This document shows positions 15,933 to 21,940 of a DNA stretch of 33,720 nt, in pieces (the stretch's first letter is position 1; each line of letters starts with the position of its first letter). The notes beneath the pieces are model-generated. The model worked only from the letters and a program-made list of their open reading frames with translations. It was not told the DNA's origin and did no database searches. A program made the position numbers and the translations under genes. Origin of the DNA: Acidobacteriota bacterium (lineage in GTDB: Bacteria; Acidobacteriota; Vicinamibacteria; Vicinamibacterales; UBA2999); contig JACPPO010000144.1 in the NCBI GenBank assembly GCA_016190945.1, positions 1-33,720 on the forward strand, read 5' to 3'.

Positions 15933-17105
15933 TTACCCGTTCCCTTCCGCGATATGAATGCCGTCCTTGCCCGAGTCCTTGACCTGGTACATCGCCCTAT
16001 CCGCCGCCTTCAGTAGTTCTTCGGCCGATGCGGTAAGGTCCGGGAGAGTGGCGATGCCGATCGAGGCCGTCAGATGCAGCGACAAACCCTCGTCCTCGAG
16101 AAACGGAAAGGCCCGAAGCCGGTCCCGGATGCGCTCGGCGACCGCCATCGCACCCTCACAACCGGTATCGGGAAGGATGAGCGAGAATTCGTCCCCGCCG
16201 AACCTGGCGACGACGTCCGTCTCACGGGCGCACCCGCGGATGACGGCGGCGGCCTCGACAAGCGCCCTGCTGCCGGCGAGATGTCCGTGGTTGGTGTTCA
16301 CGTTCTTGAAGCCGTCCATGTCGACAAACAGCACCGAGAGGGGCTTGCCGCTCCGAACCGACCGCTTTTCCTCGCGGCGCAGGACGAGGTTCAGGTAGCG
16401 GGAGTTGGATAACCCCGTCAGGTCGTCGGTGACCGACAGGGCCTCCGCCTTCTGAAACGCCAGCGCGTTGTCGAGCGCGATGGCCGCCGGCTCGAGCAGC
16501 AAGCGCACCACAGCTAGCACGGACAGCCCAAGCGACGGTGGAGCGGCCGACGGCAGCGGATCGAGACCGACCAGGACCGCATAGGTCCGATTGCGACAGG
16601 CGAGCGGCAAGGCGATGGCGCTTCCATGAGCGTCCCCACCGCCCCGCCGATCCTTGGACAAGTCGGCGGACATGAACTCGGCGCCCTGAGCCATCACCCA
16701 AGTGGCGGCGGCCCACACCGACGGACCGAGGTCCGGCGTCAGGCCTTTGTCGGCGAGCACGCCGAGTTGTCCGTTGATGTCCGGCGCCACGACGGCCCAG
16801 CAGGGCGCAGCAATCCATTCGTCGGCCTGCCGCACGAGCCAACTCCCGACCTTCTGTGGATCGAGCGTGGCGTTGGCTTCGCGCACGGTCTCGATCATCG
16901 CATCGCGCCGCTCGAGACGCGCCCGGAGCGAACGCAGGCGCGCCTTGACGCGGCAGGCGAAGTCGGCCGGGCGGGCACCGCTAACCCTGTAGTGTGCAAC
17001 GTCAGGCTTGGAGGAGACCGGTGTCACCGCTCGCAGGGGCGGGGGCGCGCTGGGACGTGCATGTGCGGTGCCGCTAAGTCCTTCTGAACCCAGCAAATAT
17101 ACCAC
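15933..17105 (-). CDS. GAF-like plus GGDEF diguanylate cyclase heading the mre operon
   Basis: 390 residues from the first possible start (GTG at 17103-17105). Residues about 70-215 look like a degenerate GAF sensor domain. Residues 222-388 are a GGDEF domain that makes cyclic-di-GMP from two [26 protein letters not shown], intact GGDEF at 303-307, and an inhibitory RxxD site (Arg294-Asp297) five residues before it. So it should be active and product-inhibited. There is no membrane segment. Its stop lies one base before mreB. The start is uncertain: a TATATT -10-like box overlaps the first codons, so translation may begin further in, for example near Val28 (GTG) or Met70. Confidence 0.88.
   Translation of the reverse strand: MVYLLGSEGLSGTAHARPSAPPPLRAVTPVSSKPDVAHYRVSGARPADFACRVKARLRSLRARLERRDAMIETVREANATLDPQKVGSWLVRQADEWIAAPCWAVVAPDINGQLGVLADKGLTPDLGPSVWAAATWVMAQGAEFMSADLSKDRRGGGDAHGSAIALPLACRNRTYAVLVGLDPLPSAAPPSLGLSVLAVVRLLLEPAAIALDNALAFQKAEALSVTDDLTGLSNSRYLNLVLRREEKRSVRSGKPLSVLFVDMDGFKNVNTNHGHLAGSRALVEAAAVIRGCARETDVVARFGGDEFSLILPDTGCEGAMAVAERIRDRLRAFPFLEDEGLSLHLTASIGIATLPDLTASAEELLKAADRAMYQVKDSGKDGIHIAEGNG
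17096..17101 (-). promoter_or_regulatory. candidate -10 box for the GGDEF-mre-mrdA-rodA operon
   Basis: TATATT on the minus strand, inside the first codons of the longest GGDEF frame. No clear -35 is seen; that position is inside the low-complexity palindrome. If real, the transcript starts near 17088 and the first codons listed for the GGDEF gene are not translated. Confidence 0.3.
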
Positions 17106-17117
17106 GGCTTGGGCCCT

Positions 17118-17212
17118 GGGCTTTCGGCTTTGGGCTCCCGGCGAAGCGTGTAAGATGAATGATTGTCGCGTTCGGGTCTGCCGCCCAAAGCCAGAACCGA
17201 AGGCCGAAAGCC
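17118..17212. repeat. palindrome of GGCTTT words in the divergent region between the mre operon and ppiD
   Basis: The left arm 17118-17135 (GGGCTTTCGGCTTTGGGC) is matched by the right arm 17183-17212 in inverted form, except that the right arm carries about 12 extra bases of the same word type. The loop (17136-17182) contains TAAGAT at 17151-17156, a possible -10 for the chaperone gene. Because it lies between two divergent genes, it cannot be a simple terminator. Confidence 0.75.
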
Positions 17213-17226
17213 ACAGGATTCATCTC

Positions 17227-19167
17227 ATGACCATGCTCGACCGGATGCGTCGCCACAAGGGCTGGCTCAAGTGGAGCCTCGGCCTGGTGGTGCTCGCCTT
17301 CATTGTGTTCTATATCCCCAGTTTTCTCGACGATCCGACGGCGGTGGGCGCGGGTGCGGCCCCCGGCGAGGTGATTGCCGAAGTTGAAGGCCGCGCTGTC
17401 ACGGCGGGCCAGTTCCTGCAGCGATACAACTCCCAGATCCAGGCGTACCGCACGACCTACGGCGGCAACCTGAGCGACCAGCTCCTCCGCCAGCTCGGCA
17501 TCGATCGGCAGATTTTGCAGCAGATGGTCGACGAGCAGGCCGCCTTGATCGAAGCGGCGCGCCACGGCATCACCGTCAGCGACGAGGAGCTGGCACAGCA
17601 GATTTTCGCGATTCCAGGCCTCCAGGAAAACGGGCGCTTCGTCGGCGAACAGCGCTACGAGCTCATCTTGCGGAGCCAGGTTCCCCCCCTGACCAAGAGC
17701 GTCTTCGAGGACAACCTGCGGCGCAGCCTGATCATCGACAAACTGCGCGCCGCGCTGACCGGCTGGATGACGATCTCGGATGCCAAGGTCGAACGCGAAT
17801 TCACGCTGCGGAACGAGAAGGTGAAACTGCAGGTCGTGGCGCTCACCGCCGACAGGTTCCGCGACCGGGTCACGGTGACGGAGGCGGACGTGGCGTCGTA
17901 CTTCGAGACGCACAAGGCGGAATACCGCGTTGGCGAACAGCGTAAGGTGAAAGTGCTGCTGCTCGATCGGGACCAGGCGCACGCCAAGATCGTCGTGCCG
18001 CCTGCCGACGTCCAGCGCTCCTATAATGACAACCTCTCGCAGTATCAGACGCCCGAACAGATCCGCGCGAGCCATATCCTGCTGAATACGGCCGGCAAGG
18101 AAGAGGCAGCCGTCCGCGAACGGGCGGACGACCTGCTGCGGCAGGTCAGGACCGGCGCCGACTTCGCGGCGCTCGCGACCAAGTTCTCCGAAGACGACGG
18201 CACGAAGGCCGCCGGCGGCGATCTGGATTACTTCAGCCGCGGCCGCATGGTGCCGGAATTCGAGACGGCGGCGTTCGCGCTCGAACCGGGCCAGATTAGC
18301 GACCTCGTCAGGACGCAGTACGGGTTCCACATCATCAAGGTGGTGGACAAGAAGGCCGCGGTGACGCGGGCGTTCGACGACGTGCGGGGGCAGATTGAGG
18401 ATCAGTTGAAGCGGCAGCGAGCCGACCAGCAGATCGCCGCGCGCGCCACCGAGCTTGCGGCCCGCATTGACGATCCCTCGGACCTGGACGAGGTGGCGCG
18501 CGAAGCGGGCCTGACCGTGTCGGAAACCGATTTCTTCGGGCGCGAGGATCTGGTGCCCGGCCTCGGCGCCGCGCCGCAGGTTGTCACCGCCGCGTTCCAG
18601 CTCGCCGATAAGCAGGTCAGCGCGCCGATAACCTCTCCGCGGGGCCCGGTGTTCGTCACGGTCACCGGCAAGCGCGACCCGTATGTCCCGATGCTCGACC
18701 AGGTGAAGGACCGCGTCCACGAAGATCTGATCCGCACGCGCGCCACGGAGTTGAGCCGGCAGCGTGCGGCGGCCATCGCCGCCACGCTGCGGTCTGCACC
18801 CGATTTCGCGGCGGCCGCCAAGGCGCAGGGGTTCGAGGCCAAGCAGACCGAGCTCATCGCGCGTGAGGCGCCGCTGCCCGACGTCGGGGTCAGCCCGGAG
18901 GTCGACCGGGCCGTGTTCGGCCTGCCGGCAGGCGGCGTGAGCGAGCCGATCGCCACCAGCGACGCCACGGTCATCGCCCGCGTCGTGGAACGAGACGAGG
19001 TGACGCCCGAGGAGCTGAAGCAGGGCAAGGACGGCTTCCGCGAGCAGCTCCTCAGCGAACGCCGCGGCCGCTTCTTCACCGCCTACATGACCAAGGCGAA
19101 GGAGCGGATGCGCATCGAGGTCAACCAGGATGTCGTCACGCGTATGCTGGCGGCCACGACGATCTGA
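17227..19167 (+). CDS. ppiD: PpiD/SurA-like membrane-anchored peptidyl-prolyl isomerase chaperone
   Basis: 646 residues. An N-terminal basic stretch and one membrane segment (about residues 14-34, LKWSLGLVVLAFIVFYIPSF) anchor it in the inner membrane with the rest in the periplasm. Residues about 45-200 form the SurA/PpiD N-terminal chaperone domain (GEVIAEVEGRAVTAGQFLQRY). Residues about 277-373 are a parvulin rotamase domain (IRASHILLNT... GGDLDYFSRGRMVPEFE... YGFHIIKV). A second parvulin-like segment without these signature residues follows. It helps fold secreted and outer-membrane proteins. The ATG at 17227 has AGGA eight bases upstream; the longer frame upstream runs through the palindrome and is rejected. 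It is divergent from the mre operon and convergent with sppA. Confidence 0.88.
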   Translation: MTMLDRMRRHKGWLKWSLGLVVLAFIVFYIPSFLDDPTAVGAGAAPGEVIAEVEGRAVTAGQFLQRYNSQIQAYRTTYGGNLSDQLLRQLGIDRQILQQMVDEQAALIEAARHGITVSDEELAQQIFAIPGLQENGRFVGEQRYELILRSQVPPLTKSVFEDNLRRSLIIDKLRAALTGWMTISDAKVEREFTLRNEKVKLQVVALTADRFRDRVTVTEADVASYFETHKAEYRVGEQRKVKVLLLDRDQAHAKIVVPPADVQRSYNDNLSQYQTPEQIRASHILLNTAGKEEAAVRERADDLLRQVRTGADFAALATKFSEDDGTKAAGGDLDYFSRGRMVPEFETAAFALEPGQISDLVRTQYGFHIIKVVDKKAAVTRAFDDVRGQIEDQLKRQRADQQIAARATELAARIDDPSDLDEVAREAGLTVSETDFFGREDLVPGLGAAPQVVTAAFQLADKQVSAPITSPRGPVFVTVTGKRDPYVPMLDQVKDRVHEDLIRTRATELSRQRAAAIAATLRSAPDFAAAAKAQGFEAKQTELIAREAPLPDVGVSPEVDRAVFGLPAGGVSEPIATSDATVIARVVERDEVTPEELKQGKDGFREQLLSERRGRFFTAYMTKAKERMRIEVNQDVVTRMLAATTI

Positions 19168-19321
19168 CCCCGAAGATCACTTGTGTTGCCATCAGACGAG
19201 GGCAGTGGCGCCATGTGTGGAGAAAAAGCCGTTCTTCAAGGTGACGTGATGGCGTTTTCGGAGCCATATGGCGGCGCTGGCCGACGTCAGTTGTGGGAAC
19301 ACGAGTGAACTCCGAGATTGG

Positions 19322-19470
19322 TACTACTTTGTCGGGTCGCGGCCCGGCGGCGAGGGGTGCGCATGTCACTCCGCAAAAGGCACCCCGCGGCGCACGCATG
19401 CGCCGTGGGGTGCCTTTGTGGAGGAGGTGCCACGCCTCATGCCCGGACTGCGAGTCTGCTCAAAGTAGTA
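19322..19470. other. 149-bp element with 10-bp inverted ends enclosing nested hairpins (structured RNA or MITE-like)
   Basis: TACTACTTTG at 19322-19331 is exactly inverted as CAAAGTAGTA at 19461-19470. Inside are a second stem (GAGGGGTG 19352-19359 with CACGCCTC 19431-19438, one mismatch) and the long hairpin at 19369-19423. The whole could fold as one rod. It occupies the convergent gap between ppiD and sppA. The preceding stretch 19168-19321 shows no gene I recognise. Nature is open: terminator complex, small RNA, or non-autonomous mobile element. Confidence 0.5.
19369..19423. terminator. bidirectional terminator hairpin between ppiD and sppA
   Basis: Left arm 19369-19394 and right arm 19399-19423 pair with one bulge and two G-U type mismatches around the tetraloop CGCA. 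The core AAAGGCACCCC...GGGGTGCCTTT has an A-run on one side and a T-run on the other, as expected for a terminator working in both directions between convergent genes. The stem is far longer (about 25 bp) than a typical terminator. Confidence 0.75.
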
Positions 19471-19492
19471 GTTAGTAGACCCTGAGGCCAGC

Positions 19493-21259
19493 TCATCTCA
19501 CGAAAGCGAACGGCATCAGCGCCAGCGGCTCGCCGCGCCGGAACATTCGGACCGGCGCGCTGAGCGCGGCGATCGCTTTCCCCTCCGCTCCTCCGGCCAG
19601 CTGCGCCCACACGCCGAAGCTTGACGACCCGAACTCCTGCGCCAGCGCCTCATACAGCGTGCGACGCGGCGGGTACACCACCAGCTCCACGTCTTCGTCT
19701 GCCGGAATGCCGGCGCGTTGCTTCGCAATCGCGACGGCCGCATCCAGTCCCCCCAGCTCGTCGACCAGTCCGCGGTCGCGCGCCTGCTGTCCGGTCCAGA
19801 CGCGGCCCTGCGCGACGGCATCAATCTGTGCCGCCGTGGCGTGACGCGACGCCGCGGCCTTCTCCACGAACGCGCCGTAAAAGCCCTCCATGTACTCCAT
19901 GACCTTGTCGCGCTGCTCCGGCGTAAACGGCGCGAAGGGCGAGGAGAGGTTGGCGTTCCGGCCCGACTGGATGGTTTCCGTCGTGACACCGACCTTGGCG
20001 AGCGCCCCGCCGATGGCGATTTTTCCACCGAAGATCCCGATAGAGCCCGTGAGCGTTGCCGGCTGCGCCACGATGACCTGCGCGGGCATCGAAATGTAAT
20101 AGCCGCCGGAGGCCGCCAGATCCGACATCGAGGCGACGAGCGGCCGCGACGGTTTTTGATCTCGCGTGATCGCCAGTTCGCGCCAGATCACGTCGGAGGC
20201 GACCGCGGACCCGCCCGGACTGTCCACCCGCAGCACGATCGCCTTGAGGGAATCGTCGGCACGAATGCGCTGAATGTGCTCGACGATCGTGTCGGACCCG
20301 ACGATCGCGCCGTTGACGGCGTCGTGCGAGCTCGTGCCCGAGGCGATGACGCCGGCGACGTACAGCACCGCAATGCGTGACCGCGGCCGGATGCCCACCG
20401 AACGAGGACTGACGCGCCGGTACTCCGACTCTTCGACCCGCGGCAGGTTGCCTGCTGACGTCTTCAGCGCCGCGACCCGATCGTCGAGCTGGTCAAGGTA
20501 GGCAAGATCGTCGACCAAGCCGGCACGGAGCGCGGCGTCTGGCGCGAACGGCCCTTCGTCGAGCAGCCTCCGTACCTCGTCGACGCTCTTGCGCCTCGCG
20601 TCGGCGATGCCGCGCACGAGCTGATCGTACAAATCGCGGTTCAGCGATTCGGCCATCTCGCGATGCCTCGGCGTGAATCCCTTCTGCGTGAACTGGTTGG
20701 CCGCCGTCTTGTACGCGCCGATCTGGAGGAAGTCGGGATACGCGCCGATTCTGTCCAGCGCGCCGCGCAGAAAGACTTCGTACGACGCGACGCCGCTCAA
20801 ATCGAGCGGGCTTGTCGGCAGCAGGAAGACGCGATCGGCAGCACTGGCGAGGTAGTACTCCCGATCGCCGCCGTACTCGAGAAAGGCCACGACGGTCTTG
20901 CCGGACCGGCGGAAGTCGACAACCGCGGCGCGTAACTCCTGCACCTTGGCCCAAAACGGTAGCTCGGGGGTGGATGGCAGCAGCAGAACGCCCGTGATGC
21001 GGGGATCGCGACTGGCCTTCCGCAGGCTCTCGACAAAGCCGCGGACCGTCGATGCGTCGCGGCCGAGGACCTGCCCGACGACATCGCCGGGCAGCACCTC
21101 CAGCAGCTCGCCACCCGGCCGTACCACGAGCAGCGCGCGCTCGGGGACCGACGGCCCTCGCGAGGAGAGCAGGTAAAGCAACACGACGCCAGCAACGGAC
21201 AGCAATGCCGCCATCCCGATAAGCGTGAATACCAGTGCGACGGCGCGGCGTAGGGCCAC
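19493..21259 (-). CDS. sppA: signal peptide peptidase SppA, long (67K) type
   Basis: 588 residues. Membrane-anchored serine protease that degrades cleaved signal peptides and other membrane-associated peptides. One N-terminal membrane segment (about residues 10-32) is followed by two tandem ClpP-like S49 domains. As in E. coli SppA, the catalytic dyad is split: Lys184 in the N-terminal half (IGAYKTAAN) and Ser384 in the C-terminal half (AASGGYYIS), with VDSPGGS before it and [11 protein letters not shown] after it. The GTG start is fixed by a perfect AAGGAGGT site at 21265-21272 with a 5-base spacer. It stands alone, convergent with ppiD and divergent from the exopolysaccharide locus. Confidence 0.93.
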   Translation of the reverse strand: MALRRAVALVFTLIGMAALLSVAGVVLLYLLSSRGPSVPERALLVVRPGGELLEVLPGDVVGQVLGRDASTVRGFVESLRKASRDPRITGVLLLPSTPELPFWAKVQELRAAVVDFRRSGKTVVAFLEYGGDREYYLASAADRVFLLPTSPLDLSGVASYEVFLRGALDRIGAYPDFLQIGAYKTAANQFTQKGFTPRHREMAESLNRDLYDQLVRGIADARRKSVDEVRRLLDEGPFAPDAALRAGLVDDLAYLDQLDDRVAALKTSAGNLPRVEESEYRRVSPRSVGIRPRSRIAVLYVAGVIASGTSSHDAVNGAIVGSDTIVEHIQRIRADDSLKAIVLRVDSPGGSAVASDVIWRELAITRDQKPSRPLVASMSDLAASGGYYISMPAQVIVAQPATLTGSIGIFGGKIAIGGALAKVGVTTETIQSGRNANLSSPFAPFTPEQRDKVMEYMEGFYGAFVEKAAASRHATAAQIDAVAQGRVWTGQQARDRGLVDELGGLDAAVAIAKQRAGIPADEDVELVVYPPRRTLYEALAQEFGSSSFGVWAQLAGGAEGKAIAALSAPVRMFRRGEPLALMPFAFVR

Positions 21260-21264
21260 GAGGT

Positions 21265-21272
21265 ACCTCCTT
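21265..21272 (-). promoter_or_regulatory. strong Shine-Dalgarno deciding the GTG start of sppA
   Basis: Perfect AAGGAGGT on the minus strand, five bases before the GTG at 21257-21259. It is the strongest ribosome site in the window. Confidence 0.85.
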
Positions 21273-21296
21273 GAAAGCGGTTGCGACCCATTGTGT

Positions 21297-21380
21297 CAAA
21301 TCCCAATTTCCAAGACCCGAATCTCAAGTCTGCATTCCAGACCCAAGTCCCGCCGACCTTCGGGTTTTGGGATTTGGGGA
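21297..21380. repeat. intergenic palindrome of CAAATCCC/ACCCGAA words upstream of sppA
   Basis: The left arm begins CAAATCCCAA and continues to ACCCGAA (21297-21321); the right arm TTCGGGT-TTTGGGATTTG (about 21359-21378) is its inverted copy with roughly eight bases missing. Same architecture as the other low-complexity palindromes. It lies in the divergent region between sppA and the polysaccharide locus. Confidence 0.7.
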
Positions 21381-21940
21381 TCTTGCTGCGCCACGCATGA
21401 TCCGCCATGCGGTGGAACCTGACCTTCTGGTCCGTCTTCTCTCTGATCCACCTGCCATACCTCGGTAGCGGCGGAGACTCGAGGTTATGAAACCGGCAGT
21501 CTCGAGGGTCGCCGGATCGATGTCGGTGCTCGCCGCACGAGGCGCGGCCGGGAGCGAGCGCGACCCCGGATCGGAGCACTTCGGCTGGCTCGACCGTGTC
21601 GGGGTCCATGGCGGCTCGGATAGGGCGGCTGGTGGCCTGGTCGAGGCAACCGGGAGTCAGATGGTAGGGGGGCCGGGGGTCGAAAAAACGGGAATCTGGC
21701 AAAACAGGCCCAAAATAGCCGATCGGCCTCATCCGTTCAGGGCGTGCCGGGCTAGGGTCGATACTGTATTTCGGAGGCCGACGGAAGATATTACAATTCC
21801 CGCGACTAGTTTGTGGGTGCCACGACCTGACTGTATGAGTCTGGATGGGCGGGAATGCGCCCATGCCAGGAGTGCGGGAGTGGTGTCCCTTGCAAACGAG
21901 GCGAAGTTTCGATGACTTCTGTACCTAAGAGGCTCCTCGG
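21381..21940 (+). promoter_or_regulatory. long non-coding leader region of the exopolysaccharide locus
   Basis: No gene with recognisable similarity is seen in these 560 bases, although an open frame covers 21487-21915. Two hairpins are visible: 21474-21503 (GAGACT...AGTCTC with an inner GGTT...AACC) and 21845-21864 (ATGGGCG-loop-CGCCCAT). TACAAT at 21792-21797 is a possible -10, with only a poor -35 (TTTCGG at 21769-21774). The kinase gene start at 21941 has AGAGG eight bases upstream. I see no match to known c-di-GMP riboswitch consensus. Confidence 0.4.

Noticed and set aside
17008-17226. Longer N-terminus for the PpiD-like protein
   Set aside because: The extra 73 codons run through the palindrome and the GGDEF gene start, while a normal membrane-anchor start with AGGA exists at 17227.
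19168-19321. 4.5S, 6S or tmRNA-type RNA gene upstream of the inverted-repeat element
   Set aside because: None of the conserved boxes of these RNAs could be found by eye; only scattered short inverted repeats are present.
19268-19468. Small open frames across the 149-bp inverted-repeat element
   Set aside because: They read through the terminator hairpin and show no protein-like composition.
21889-21902. Sigma-54-like TGG...TTGCA sequence before the kinase gene
   Set aside because: The GG to GC distance is eight bases, not the required ten, so it does not fit the -24/-12 promoter.
21487-21915. Open frame of 142 codons in the leader of the polysaccharide locus
   Set aside because: No recognisable domain, no ribosome site before its ATG, mixed low-complexity composition, and it overlaps hairpins. 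Kept as non-coding leader.
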